Source of the DNA: Mycolicibacterium neoaurum | Lineage (GTDB): Bacteria; Actinomycetota; Actinomycetes; Mycobacteriales; Mycobacteriaceae | Direction: 5' to 3' | Length of the DNA: 64,000 nucleotides | NCBI RefSeq assembly: GCF_036946495.1 | Contig: NZ_JAQIIX010000002.1 | Span: forward strand, 2,790,001 to 2,854,000 | Shown here: piece by piece, positions 1-10,000 of the stretch | Numbering within the stretch: the first letter of the stretch is position 1 | Layout: every line of letters begins with the position of its first letter | Notes under the pieces: generated by a model | Told to the model about the DNA's origin: nothing | Seen by the model: the letters and a program-made list of their open reading frames with translations, nothing else | Database searches by the model: none | Position numbers and translations under genes: made by a program

Positions 1-695
1 ACGACGAAACCGCGGCGGGCCAGCGCGCGCACGGCGCCATCGAGCGGGACCTCCAGAGCGGGGGTGCCGACCACCCAGACCACCAGGGCGCCGACGAACC
101 AGCCGACCGCCAATCCGAGCAGTGTGCGGGCAGGCACGACGGCACTGACGAACAGGTGGATCGGCACGAACGCCAACAGCAGCGCCCACCAGTACCGGCG
201 CAGCCGGCGGGACAACCACGGCCCCGAGACGGTCAGCACCGCGGCCAGCAAGGCGACCCAGCGCGGATCGTCGAGGAACTGCGAGAGCTGGGTGTCGAGC
301 CGGTCGCCGAGGTCGAAATGCCACTGCGGCGCCGCGATTCCGCGGCCGGTGATCGACAGCGCCAGCACCGCGATCAGGCCGGCGGCACCGTAGGCCGCCA
401 GCAGCCGCCAGTGCCTTCCGATGATCAGCTGCACCAGGATGACGAAGGGCAGCGCCAGGATGGCGACCCCATAGGCCAGGTAGACCAGATTGGACTGGGT
501 GGGGGTCAGCACGCCGATGATCTCGGAGATGGACCGTTCCAGGGCCACCCAGTCGTTGCGGGTGATCAGTGAACTGGTGATGACGACGGCAAGGAACACC
601 GCCGACAGCACCACCCGCAGGATCTCGTTGGTGCGCCGGGTGAGCGGTTGCAGCAAGCTGCCGGTGACGCTGATGTCCCGACCGTCGACTCGCAC
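1..695 (-). CDS. Multi-pass membrane protein, N-terminal part (gene runs off the left edge)
   Basis: Reading the minus strand from a GTG at 695 gives an uninterrupted frame of 231 codons to the window edge, so the C-terminus is missing. After a short polar N-terminus (VRVDGRDISVTG) at least six hydrophobic segments can be seen, for example LSAVFLAVVITSS, LVYLAYGVAILALPFVILV, LLLAFVPIHLFVSAVV and LLGLAVGWFVGALVVWVVG. From memory of mycobacterial proteins it resembles the N-terminal membrane half of large proteins that carry a lysylphosphatidylglycerol-synthase-type (flippase-like) domain further on. That domain is not in the window, so the name is tentative. It is transcribed divergently from the DUF4407 gene. 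Confidence 0.75.
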   Translation of the reverse strand, partial: MRVDGRDISVTGSLLQPLTRRTNEILRVVLSAVFLAVVITSSLITRNDWVALERSISEIIGVLTPTQSNLVYLAYGVAILALPFVILVQLIIGRHWRLLAAYGAAGLIAVLALSITGRGIAAPQWHFDLGDRLDTQLSQFLDDPRWVALLAAVLTVSGPWLSRRLRRYWWALLLAFVPIHLFVSAVVPARTLLGLAVGWFVGALVVWVVGTPALEVPLDGAVRALARRGFV

Positions 696-834
696 GGGGA
701 CAAACGTAACCGGGGCGGGCGGATCGGTGCGCGAGGCGGGACACGCGGCGCTGTGAGAGAATTCCGGCATTCGCAGCCGGCGTGGGTTCTTCCGCCTGGC
801 GCACAGCACCGAGAAAGAGACTGTGGGGGCCTCT

Positions 835-2253
835 ATGCGTGGCGAGAAAATCGGCGAGCCGCTGATGGGCGCGGTGGCCACGCTGGTGGGCGGGCTGGCA
901 CTGGGCGGTTCGACGACCTGGCCGCCGACGGCGGTGATCGCGGCCGCGGTGGCGTTCGGTGCGGTGTTCTGGGCCGTGGTGTGGGCCGTGACACACGGCG
1001 CGGCCACGGCTTTCGGGGCTCGCGTGGCCGTCGCCGTCGTGGCGGGTCTGCTGCTCGGCGAGCTCGCGGCGGTGGCGGTGTTCGGCGGACAGATCGACCA
1101 GGTGCTGACCGCGCGGGATTCCCCGGCCGAGGCGACGGCGACGGCGGCACTGGATCAGGCGCGGGCTGAGCGTGCGGGTCTGGACGAAGCCGTCGCAGAG
1201 GCCAACCGCCATCGCGACGAGGCGTTGATCGTGGCGCGCTGCGAGGTCAATCCGTCCGCGGCCTGTCCGCAGATCCGCATCACCGGGGTGCCGGGCTCTG
1301 GTCCGGAGGCGCGGACCGCCGATGCATTCCTCGACGACGCCCAGCGCCGCCTCGACGCCGCGGTCGCCGATCGGGACGGTCGCGGGCCGGTGTTGGACGA
1401 TGAGGTGCGCATCAGGGAACAGGCGCTGGCACAGGCGCGACAGGACACCCTGACCGGTGGGCTCGGCGTGCGCTGGCAGGCGATGAACACCTATGTCCTC
1501 GACCATCCCGGTTCGGTGATCCTGCGCCTGCTGGTGGTCGGCTTCTTCACCGTTCTGACGGTGCTGCCGCTCATGTTGAGGCGGTGGCGCGGCCCGACGG
1601 CGGTCGAGGCCGATACGGCGGCCGACACGGCGATCGCGGTGAATCGGGCGCAGGTGCGCGCCCAGGTCGATCAGATGTGGGCCGAGCAGGAGCTCAACAG
1701 CGCGCGGATGGCGATTGCGGCGCAGAACGAGATCGACGCCGAGCGGCAGCGCCGCCGGGTGGCGCAGGCGTGCGCGGCCGAGCCCGAGGTACCCGAGTCC
1801 GAGGTGGTGCTGTCCGAGCGGGTGGCCCCTGCCGAACTGCCGGCGCCGGTGCAGAAGTCTGCCGAGCTTGAGCCGCAGCGCGGGGTGCCCGTCATCGGAG
1901 AGGTCACCAACGCCGCGGCGCGGCTGATCATGCCGTTCGTCCCGCCGATCGTGGCCGGTGCCGTCGACAACGTCTCCAGGAATGTCGCGCGGACGGTGGC
2001 CAAACCGCTGCGCCAGGTGTTCACCGAGACCGAGGAGTTCCATTTCACGCTGCGGCGCACGCATCGGGTGACCGTCGAGTCCGACGCCGGGGCCGAGGGT
2101 GCCGAGCAGCCGCGGCAGGTCACCTCGGACCGGGAATGGGTTGATGCGGACGGACCCCACGTGGAGTCGCGGCGCACGCTGATTCTCGGCGAATCCGACG
2201 GGCCTGCGGAGCTGACGTCGGATGCGGGGCCGCGGCAGCTGCCGCCCGGATGA
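835..2253 (+). CDS. DUF4407-family membrane protein
   Basis: A 472-residue protein. The N-terminal third has closely packed hydrophobic segments (about residues 10-90, including AVIAAAVAFGAVFWAVVWAV and VAVAVVAGLLLGELAAVAVF). Next comes a long polar, Ala/Arg/Glu-rich region with coiled-coil character, then a further membrane span (VILRLLVVGFFTVLTVLPLML, about 225-245), then a charged cytoplasmic-type tail. This layout is typical of DUF4407, whose biochemical role is unknown. ATG at 835 is preferred because GGGGG lies five bases upstream; an in-frame GTG at 823 would add four residues. The gene ends about 85 bp before the kinase gene on the same strand, so they may be cotranscribed. Confidence 0.8.
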   Translation: MRGEKIGEPLMGAVATLVGGLALGGSTTWPPTAVIAAAVAFGAVFWAVVWAVTHGAATAFGARVAVAVVAGLLLGELAAVAVFGGQIDQVLTARDSPAEATATAALDQARAERAGLDEAVAEANRHRDEALIVARCEVNPSAACPQIRITGVPGSGPEARTADAFLDDAQRRLDAAVADRDGRGPVLDDEVRIREQALAQARQDTLTGGLGVRWQAMNTYVLDHPGSVILRLLVVGFFTVLTVLPLMLRRWRGPTAVEADTAADTAIAVNRAQVRAQVDQMWAEQELNSARMAIAAQNEIDAERQRRRVAQACAAEPEVPESEVVLSERVAPAELPAPVQKSAELEPQRGVPVIGEVTNAAARLIMPFVPPIVAGAVDNVSRNVARTVAKPLRQVFTETEEFHFTLRRTHRVTVESDAGAEGAEQPRQVTSDREWVDADGPHVESRRTLILGESDGPAELTSDAGPRQLPPG

Positions 2254-2305
2254 CATCACGTCATGACATTTTTGCCACCTGTGATGTAACTTCGATCGAC
2301 ATCAC
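2253..2305. promoter_or_regulatory. Three ACATCAC elements upstream of the kinase gene
   Basis: ACATCAC occurs at 2253-2259 and 2299-2305 on the plus strand, and in reverse complement (GTGATGT) at 2281-2287. The last two copies form a perfect 7-bp inverted repeat with an 11-bp spacer, 33 bp upstream of the GTG start at 2339. The arrangement suggests a regulator-binding region between the DUF4407 and kinase genes. No regulator is identified. Confidence 0.45.
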
Positions 2306-2338
2306 GAGGCCCGCAGGCCTGCGCCGAGAGGAAAACAG

Positions 2339-4096
2339 GTGGACTCGACGCCGTTCGGCCACTATCAGCTGCGGGGGCTGATCGGCCGAGGCGGCATGGG
2401 CGAGGTTTACCGGGCCTACGACACCAAGACCGATCGCGTGGTGGCGTTGAAGGTGCTGCCGCCACAGATGGCCCAGGACAAGGTGTTCCAGCAACGGTTC
2501 CGCCGCGAATCGCAGGCGGCCGCCGGGGTCAACGATCCGCATGTGGTGCCGATCCACGGTTTCGGCGAGATCGACGGCCGGTTGTATCTGGACATGCGTC
2601 TCATCGAGGGACGCACGCTGGGTGAACTGTTGTCCGAGACCGGGAAACCGTTGGATCCGACGTTCGCGGTGCAGGTGGTTGAACAAATCGCCTCGGCATT
2701 GGATGCGGCCCACCAGCAGGGCCTGATCCACCGCGATATCAAACCGTCCAACATCCTGTTGACCAAGGCGAATTTCGCCTACCTGATCGATTTCGGTCTG
2801 GCCCGCACCGCGGGGGAGACCGGAATGACGACGGCGGGCAGCACGCTGGGGACGCTGGCCTATATGGCGCCCGAACGGTTCGACGGCGGTTACGCCGACG
2901 CCCGCGCGGACACCTACGCGTTGACCTGTGTGCTCTACGAATGTCTCACCGGTGCGCGGCCGTATCCGGCCGACAGTCTGGAGCAGCAGATCGCCGGGCA
3001 CATGGTGTCGCCGACACCGAAGCCCTCGGACACCAATCCGCGGCTCGCACCGTTCGACGAGGTGATCGCCACAGGCATGGCCAAGAAGCCGGAGAAGCGG
3101 TACCAATCCGGTGCCGAGCTGGCGGCCGCGGCGGCGCGTGCGCTGCGGGCGCCGGTGCGTATCACCGGATCCGGTCGGCACACGGCCCGGCGGCGCGCAC
3201 CGCAGTCGCGCCGGCTTCCACGCCGGGCACTGGTGCTGGCCGGGGTGCTGGTGCTCGTCGGTGCCGGTGTGGTCGGGGCGTGGAAGTGGCACGACTCCCG
3301 CGATACCGGGCAGTGGCCCGAGGGTGCGGTGCCCGCGATCGCCGCCGCGGTGCCCGCCGATGTGCGGGCCGCCGGCAAGCTCGTCGTCGGTGTGAATGTG
3401 CCTTATGCGCCAAACGAATTCACCAATTCTGACGGGGAGATCGTCGGGTTCGACGTGGATCTGCTGGATGCGGTCGCGCGGACGATGGGTTTGAGCACCG
3501 AGTACCGCGAGAGCGAGTTCGACGACATCATCCCCGCGGTGCAGGCCGGCACGGTCGATGTCGGGATGTCGTCGGTGACCGATACGGTCGCCCGGCAGAA
3601 GCTGGTCGATTTCGTCACCTATTTCCAGGCGGGCACGTTGTGGGCGCAGCGGGCGGGATCATCGGTGGATCCGACCGCCGCGTGCGGGTTGCGGGTGGGT
3701 GTGGCCCACAGCGTCATTCAGGAAACGGTCGAGATCCCGGCCAAGAGCGACGAATGTGTGGCCGCCGGGCTTGCCCCGATCGAGAAGGTGGTCTTCGGCA
3801 GGCAGGACGATGTGACCGCGGCGCTGATCGCCGGTGATATCGATGCGATGAGCGCGGATTCGCCGGTCACGGGTTTCGCCATCAAACTCAGCGGTGGTGC
3901 CCTGGTGCCGGCCGGTGAGGTGTTCGACTCCGCGCCCTACGGGTGGCCGGTGGCGAAGGGATCGGAGTTGGCCCGGCCGTTGCTGGAGGCCGTCACGCAC
4001 CTGATCGGCACCGGTGAGTACCGGACCATCGCCACCATGTGGGGTGTGGAGCGCGGCATGATCGCCGAGCCGGTGATCAACGGCGCCGCGCGGTGA
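2339..4096 (+). CDS. Transmembrane Ser/Thr protein kinase fused to an extracellular amino-acid-binding (SBP_bac_3) domain
   Basis: A 585-residue fusion. Residues 1-275 are a PknB-type kinase with glycine loop IGRGGMGEVY, ATP-binding Lys38, catalytic loop HRDIKPSN (Asp133), DFGLA, and the APE-like MAPERF. An Arg-rich juxtamembrane stretch precedes one membrane helix at about 297-318. From about residue 345 the chain reads as a family-3 periplasmic solute-binding protein (GKLVVGVNVPYAPNEF, GFDVDLLDAVARTMGL, DIIPAVQAGTVDVG), of the type that binds polar amino acids. The likely role is sensing an extracytoplasmic ligand and signalling through cytoplasmic phosphorylation. GTG at 2339 is preceded by AGAGGA at good spacing. 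Ligand and targets cannot be read from the sequence. Confidence 0.93.
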   Translation: MDSTPFGHYQLRGLIGRGGMGEVYRAYDTKTDRVVALKVLPPQMAQDKVFQQRFRRESQAAAGVNDPHVVPIHGFGEIDGRLYLDMRLIEGRTLGELLSETGKPLDPTFAVQVVEQIASALDAAHQQGLIHRDIKPSNILLTKANFAYLIDFGLARTAGETGMTTAGSTLGTLAYMAPERFDGGYADARADTYALTCVLYECLTGARPYPADSLEQQIAGHMVSPTPKPSDTNPRLAPFDEVIATGMAKKPEKRYQSGAELAAAAARALRAPVRITGSGRHTARRRAPQSRRLPRRALVLAGVLVLVGAGVVGAWKWHDSRDTGQWPEGAVPAIAAAVPADVRAAGKLVVGVNVPYAPNEFTNSDGEIVGFDVDLLDAVARTMGLSTEYRESEFDDIIPAVQAGTVDVGMSSVTDTVARQKLVDFVTYFQAGTLWAQRAGSSVDPTAACGLRVGVAHSVIQETVEIPAKSDECVAAGLAPIEKVVFGRQDDVTAALIAGDIDAMSADSPVTGFAIKLSGGALVPAGEVFDSAPYGWPVAKGSELARPLLEAVTHLIGTGEYRTIATMWGVERGMIAEPVINGAAR

Positions 4097-4099
4097 TGC

Positions 4100-4948
4100 T
4101 CAGTCGGTCGAGCGCAGCCGCACCATCCGGGTGGTCGAGCTCTCGTCGAGTTCCACGACATCGGTGCGCGACCGCAGGAAATCGCTGAACGACCGGAATC
4201 CCAGCGACTTTTCGCTGAACGACGGGTCCATCCGCTTCATCTGCGCCTTGACCGCCGAGTTGTGCAGCCAGTCGACATCATCCTTCTCGGTACCGATGTG
4301 CAGGGCGCGCACCAACAGCGCCGTCGCGACGGTCTGGGGGTCCGGCTCCCCGGACTTCTTGGTGCGCCGGGCGGTGCTCTTCGGCTGGTCGGCTGGCTCG
4401 AACACCGGCACCCCTGGCAGCGCGTCGTAGACGACGAACTCGTCGCAGGCCGAGGCCAGTGCCTTGCTCGACGAGCCGGCCACGCCGATGCCGACGACGT
4501 AGCGGCCCAGGCGTTTACAGCGCTGAGCCAGTGCGATGTAGTCCGAATCGCCGGCGACAATGACGACATGGGTCAGGTCGGGCAGGCGGAACATGTCCTC
4601 CACGGCGTCCACAGCCAGCCGGATGTCGGCGCCGTTCTTGCCGTAGGCGGCGGCCGGGAACAACTGCACGAGGTCGACGGCACGGCCGACGAGTTGCTCG
4701 CGGTATCCGGCATTGACTTCGGCCGACCAGTCGGCGTATGCGCGGGTGAGGACCAGCGTGCCGAATGACGACGCGAAGTCCAGGATGGCCCCGACGTCCA
4801 CGGTGGCGCGGTCCAGGGCCTCGGACTGTAAGCCCTTGGATTTGTCGCGCTGGAACGAGTTCCGTCCGTTCACCTGGTCATACCGGGAGATGACGATGTT
4901 GTCGAAGTCGAGGTAGACCGCGACGCGGGTGGGTGCTGTTTCGGTCAC
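4100..4948 (-). CDS. NYN-domain RNase-like protein with C-terminal OST-HTH/LOTUS domain
   Basis: A 282-residue protein. Residues about 8-165 form a NYN (PIN-like) nuclease domain with the expected acidic residues: VAVYLDFDNI near the N-terminus, NGADIRLAVDAVEDM, and VIVAGDSDY. The C-terminal 75 residues (ATALLVRALHIGTEKDD to the end, including KSLGFRSFSDFLRS) match an OST-HTH/LOTUS RNA-binding module. NYN-LOTUS proteins are thought to act on RNA; the substrate here is unknown. The gene converges on the kinase gene with a three-base gap between the two stop codons. Confidence 0.9.
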   Translation of the reverse strand: MTETAPTRVAVYLDFDNIVISRYDQVNGRNSFQRDKSKGLQSEALDRATVDVGAILDFASSFGTLVLTRAYADWSAEVNAGYREQLVGRAVDLVQLFPAAAYGKNGADIRLAVDAVEDMFRLPDLTHVVIVAGDSDYIALAQRCKRLGRYVVGIGVAGSSSKALASACDEFVVYDALPGVPVFEPADQPKSTARRTKKSGEPDPQTVATALLVRALHIGTEKDDVDWLHNSAVKAQMKRMDPSFSEKSLGFRSFSDFLRSRTDVVELDESSTTRMVRLRSTD

Positions 4949-5207
4949 GGGGACTAGTGTGCCGTGTCCGCCGATCGACGGAAATGTCTGCCCGGCGTGC
5001 GGGTGGCCAACGGGGGCGAGGGTCCGTAGACCAGCCGATCAGATCCATTAGTCGGCCTTACTAAGCCAGCTGAGCGATGGTGCTACGACGAGCTAACGAT
5101 TTTCGGCCCCGGATCGTGTCGGCACCTGCCAGTTTCGGTGTGCGCGTGGGGATCAGCTACCCCCGGATCGATACCCGAATGACTGTGATTCAACACACTC
5201 GGTGCGT

Positions 5208-5242
5208 TACATTGTGATCGCAGTCATACGAAAGAGGTCGAC
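5208..5242 (+). promoter_or_regulatory. Candidate promoter and ribosome-binding site of the 49-residue membrane peptide
   Basis: TACATT at 5208-5213 fits a SigA -10 element. GTGATT at 5185-5190 lies 17 bp upstream as a weak -35. AAAGAGG at 5231-5237 is a ribosome-binding site five bases before the ATG at 5243. The rest of the gap 4949-5207 holds nothing recognised. Confidence 0.4.
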
Positions 5243-5392
5243 ATGAGTGGTGTTCTCTTAGGCGTCATCATGGTTCTGCTCGGTGCCGGCGCTGTCGGCG
5301 CTGTCGTGGTCGCCGCCATCCTTGGCTACGGCACCGCGGCACTGGCCATCGGCATCATCTCCAGCGCCGCGTTCGCGGCGCGGACCGTCTGA
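5243..5392 (+). CDS. 49-residue single-span membrane peptide
   Basis: An ATG at 5243 follows a good Shine-Dalgarno sequence (AAAGAGG) and opens a 49-codon frame closed by TGA at 5390-5392. Almost the whole peptide is hydrophobic and Ala/Gly/Val-rich, starting MSGVLLGVIMVLLGAGAV and ending in a short basic tail (AARTV). It fits one long membrane helix or a tight helical hairpin. The stop lies six bases before the convergent recD stop. No family is recognised; it could be a small membrane regulator or a type I toxin-like peptide, with no evidence for either. Confidence 0.6.
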   Translation: MSGVLLGVIMVLLGAGAVGAVVVAAILGYGTAALAIGIISSAAFAARTV

Positions 5393-5398
5393 GACCGC

Positions 5399-7009
5399 CT
5401 ACCTACGTAATCGTCCACCCAGGCCCGTCGCACGGATGGCCTGGCGGGAGATCGCTGCACGCACCTCGGCTTCCGAGCCGACCACCCGCACCCGGTGCCT
5501 TGCCCGGGTGACCGCGGTGTAGAACAGCTCCCTGGTCAACAGTCGGGAATCCTCGGCGGGCAGCAGCACCGTCACCTCGTCGGCCTGGCTGCCCTGGGCC
5601 TTGTGAATCGTCATGGCGTGCATGGTCTCCGCCTCGGCCAGCCGGCCCGGTGCGAACGTCTGGTCACCGACGGCCACCCGCAACCCGGCAGGCGAGGCCA
5701 CCGTCACCCCGGTGTCGCCGTTGTAGAGCTTGAGTCCATAGTCGTTGGCGGTCACCAGGATCGGCCGTCCGGCATACCACGTCGCCCACAACGGATCACC
5801 GGTCGCCTCGGTCAACCACCGCTGCACCTGGCGGTTCCAGTGCGTCACCCCGACCGGCCCGTGCCGGTGCGCGCACAACAGGCGATGCTCCTCCAGGGTC
5901 GCTTGTGCGGTGTCGACATCGCCGAGGATGCACGCCTCGCGGAGCCGAAGCGCCTGCGGTAACAACACATCCCGCAGTGCCACGGTCGATGTCGACCATT
6001 CGACATGGGCTCCGCCGGCAGCCAACACATCGAGCGCGGCATCGGCATCCCCGGTGCGCACCGCGTCGGCCAGCGTCCCGATCTGCGCGCCGAACCGGTG
6101 TGAGGTGCTCAGCGCGGCCACGCGATCGGGGCCCAGGCCGTCGACCAGATCGGCCAGCACCGCGCCGGCCTCCACCGAGGCGAGCTGATCGGGATCGCCG
6201 ACGAGCAGCAGCCGGGTCTGTGGCCGCACCGCCTCCAGCAGCCGGGCCATCATCGTCAGCGACACCATCGAGGTCTCGTCGACCACGATCACGTCGTGCG
6301 GTAACCGGTTTCCGCGGTGGTGGCGAAACCGGGACGAGGTGTCGGGTCGGGCACCGAGCAGCCGGTGCAGGGTGGTCGCCGTCAGTCCGTGCAGACGGTC
6401 GCGATCCTGCAGGTCGAGCTGGCCGACCTGTTCGGCGACCGCCTCCTGCAGTCGGGCCGCCGCCTTACCGGTCGGTGCGGCCAACGCGATTCGCGGGGCG
6501 GGCCGGCCGGCCAACGCGGCCTGCTCGGCCAACAGCGCGAGCAACCGGGCCACGGTGGTGGTCTTGCCGGTGCCCGGACCGCCGGTCAGCACCGTCAGCC
6601 CCTGGGTCAGTGCCCGTTCGGCCGCGGCGCGCTGCTCGGCCCACTGGTCGGGGAACAGCCGCAACACATCCGGGAGTTCACCGGGCGGCCGGGTGGACAC
6701 CAGGGCCAACACGTCGGCGCAGACCTGCTCCTCCTCCAACCAGTAACGGTCGAGATAGAGCAGGTCGCCGAACAGTCGAAGCACGGGCGGGTCGGCGGCC
6801 AAGGGGCTGGCCGCGATGGCGGCGAGCCACTCATCGGCCGCCAGGCCGGCTTCCGGGGCGGCGGCGCGTAGATCCACGCACACCGAGCCGCCGCGCAGCG
6901 CACGTACTGCCCACTGGACCGCCAACACCACATCGGCCGAGGTCTCCCCGGCCAGGGCTGTCAGTCGTTGTGCCACATGGATATCCGCGGCCTCGAACTC
7001 GGTGATCAC
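5399..7009 (-). CDS. recD: RecBCD helicase-nuclease, RecD helicase subunit
   Basis: A 536-residue SF1B (5'-3') helicase subunit. Walker A GGPGTGKTT lies at about residues 142-150, a motif-II-like segment VIVVDETSM follows, and the C-terminal UvrD-like motifs AMTIHKAQGSQADEV and LFYTAVTRARHRV are clear. Length is close to that of mycobacterial RecD (about 575). I place the start at GTG 7009, because its last two bases with the next A form the stop codon of recB (GTGA overlap). The recC-recB-recD order and coupling imply one operon for double-strand-end processing; in mycobacteria RecBCD is known for single-strand annealing rather than RecA-dependent recombination. Confidence 0.95.
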   Translation of the reverse strand: MITEFEAADIHVAQRLTALAGETSADVVLAVQWAVRALRGGSVCVDLRAAAPEAGLAADEWLAAIAASPLAADPPVLRLFGDLLYLDRYWLEEEQVCADVLALVSTRPPGELPDVLRLFPDQWAEQRAAAERALTQGLTVLTGGPGTGKTTTVARLLALLAEQAALAGRPAPRIALAAPTGKAAARLQEAVAEQVGQLDLQDRDRLHGLTATTLHRLLGARPDTSSRFRHHRGNRLPHDVIVVDETSMVSLTMMARLLEAVRPQTRLLLVGDPDQLASVEAGAVLADLVDGLGPDRVAALSTSHRFGAQIGTLADAVRTGDADAALDVLAAGGAHVEWSTSTVALRDVLLPQALRLREACILGDVDTAQATLEEHRLLCAHRHGPVGVTHWNRQVQRWLTEATGDPLWATWYAGRPILVTANDYGLKLYNGDTGVTVASPAGLRVAVGDQTFAPGRLAEAETMHAMTIHKAQGSQADEVTVLLPAEDSRLLTRELFYTAVTRARHRVRVVGSEAEVRAAISRQAIRATGLGGRLRR

Positions 7010-10000
7010 GGTCCCCTCAGCAGATCGGCGATGGCGACGACGAGCGCCGCAGGCGGTTTCCAGCTGAACACACCGGCCGGGTTGCCGTCGGTCACCGGGG
7101 TATCCGGTCCGCACATGCCGCGCACGAACAGATACAGCACCCCACCCAGGTGCGTCTCGGGGTCGTAACCCGGTAGCCGCCAGGACAGGTAGCGGTGCAG
7201 CACAACGCTGTACAGCAGCGCCTGCAGCGGATAATCCGAATGCAGCATCGCCTCGGCGAGTCGCTCAGGCCCGTAGTCGGCGGCGGTCAGCGGTGCGTCG
7301 CCCACCCCCAGCCAGTTCGTCTTGTAATCCACCACCAGGTAACGCCCGCCGATACGCAGCACCGCGTCGATGGAACCGGACAGATACCCGTGTAACGGCT
7401 GGGCGCCCAGCGATCCCGAGGACAGCCGGTCGATGTAGCGGCGCATCGGGTCCCCCGCGGGCAGATGCGTGGCCAGCAGCGTGGCCAGGTCGGTCAGCCG
7501 CGCGAACCCGCCGACGGTGCCGTCGCCGCCGGCCAACGGAATCTCGAAGTCCAACTCGCACAGGCGATCGGTCAGCCCGATCTGGCGCAGTGTGACACCC
7601 GGAGCCAGCGGCCCCAGGTCGGTGTCGTGCAGCGGCACCAGTGCTGCGGCCAGCTCGGCAGCAGGCACCGTCACCGGCCACTGCGGGCTGTGGCGTTCGA
7701 TATGGCCGACCAACTCGGCCGCCAGGTCGACTGCGTGCGGGTCGGCGGTCTCCAGGACGGCGTGCACCAGCGATCCGAAGGCCGCGCCGACGGGGAGCAG
7801 CGCCATCGGGGATGGGACGTCCGCGCCGGTGGCCGGCGCCACCAGGGCGATATCGGCCACCTCGTCGTCCAGTTCGGCGATCTCGGGCTCACTGGATACC
7901 GGCGCCTCCTCTGCCGAGCGCAGCAGACCCGAGTACGAGGTGCGTCGCCATGACAGATCGATGGGGCGGTGAAAACGCCGGATCGCGAGATCATCCGGTG
8001 CCCCGGCGAGGTCTGGGGCGGGCACGGACTCGATCACCGAGTCCTCTAGCACGGGTCCACCCGCATCGGCCCATTCCTGCAGCCTTGCCCTGGCATCGGC
8101 GTCGGAGAGCCGGTCCGGCGAGCACACGGCGGGCACCTGCGCCTCCCCGGGCCGGCGTCCGCGCAGCAACCGGGAGAGCCCGCCGTTTCGTTCATCCCAT
8201 GACGGTGCCCACCAGGCCACCACCTGGGAGCAGGCCCGCGTCATCGCCACATAGGTCAGCCTGCTGTCGTTGGCGGCGGCCTCGGCCTTGCCTGCGCGCA
8301 GAACGTCCGGACCGGCCTCCCCGACGTGCAGGCACCGGGTGTCCCCATCGTGATAGAGCACCGGGTTCGGTTCGGGTGCATACCGATTGAACGCGAACGG
8401 CAGATAGACCACCGGATACTGCAACCCCTTGGACACCCATACCGTCATGATCTGCACCGCGGCGGCATCGCTGTCCAGCCGTCGGTTGCGCTCGGTGGCC
8501 CCACCATCCTCACCGGTCTGGGTGCGCAACCAATCCCGCAGCGCGGGAAGACCGTAACCCTCCCGGTGCGCGGTCTCCTGCAGCAGCTGCGTCACATGCG
8601 ACAGGTCGGTCATCAGCCGCTCGCCGCCCTGCCAGGACAGCACCTGCGTGCCCATCCCGGCCAGCTGAGCCGCCTCGAACACCGCGGCGACCCCGCGCTC
8701 GCGGGCGTGCCCCGCCCAGCTGCGCAACTCCTCGGCCACCCGATCGGTCAACGCATCGCCGCCTGCGGCAAGGGTTTCGGCGGTCTCGCGGAAGAACAGC
8801 GTCGACGCCGCGGCGCGTACCAACCCGGACCGGTGCGGTTGGTCGAACGCCTCAAGCAGGCACAGCCAGTCGTGTGCGGCACGAGAGGCGAACACGTTCG
8901 AGTCCCCGGTGTAGACCGCCGGAATCCCGGCCTTGGCCAGCGCCGCATCACAGGCCCTCGCGTCCCGGTGGGTTTCGACGATCACCGCGATATCGCGCGC
9001 CTGCAGCCGCCGGCCGTCGAAGGTGGCCCCGCTGTTCAACAACGCACCGATATCGGCGGCCAGATCGCCGCCGATATGGGTGCGCAACCGATCCATCGAG
9101 ATGGTGCGGGTACCGGTGCCGGTGCGTGAGACAACCCGCAACCGGAACGGGTCGTTGCGCGGGGCGCCGGCCAGCCGGGTGCCTTGATGGTGGGCCTGAA
9201 CATCGTGCACGACGATCTCGGGGCCGCCGAGCTGGGCGCCGCCGAGCACCACCTGCAACCGCTCGACCAGAGCGGCATCGCTGCGCCAGTTGGTGCCGAG
9301 GGTCTGCTTGTCGCCCGCGGTCTGCGCGGCGCGCAGGTAGGTGTCGATATCACCGCCGCGGAACCCGTAGATGGCCTGTTTGGGGTCGCCGATGAGCACC
9401 AGCGTGGATCGCCCGGCGAAGGCCCGTTCCAAGACCTGCCACTGCACCGGGTCGGTGTCCTGGAACTCGTCGACCATCACCACCGGCCAGCGCTGCGGCA
9501 TCTGCACCCGTGCCGCCGAATCGGGGTCGTCGAGGGCATCGGCCAGCCGGGTCAGCAGGTCGTCGTATCCGAGGATGCCGTTGCGGCGCTTGCGGATCTC
9601 CAGCTCGGCCAACACGTCCCGGGTGAACGACAGCGCGACGGCGGTGCCCGAATCGGGATCGGGCTCCAGCGGGCGCAGTTCCGCGGCCGGGTTGCGGACG
9701 ACCTGTTTGGCAAGCTGTCGGGCATCGCGGTAGGTCAGCGCGGGGTGGTCGCCGTCCTGGCCGAACCGCGCCAGATAGTGATCGTCGACGATCTCGGATA
9801 CCAGCTCGTCGAGGTTCTCCACCAGGGTCAGACCGCTGTCGCTGTCACCGGCCACGCCGAGCGATTTCAGCACGATGCTGCAGAACTGGTGGGTGGTCGC
9901 GATGGTGGCCGCGTCGAAACCGGCGAGCGCATCGCGGAGGCGTTGATGCCTGGCGTCGTGATCGTCGGCGATCAGGTGCCGCAGCAGTTCATTGTCCGCC

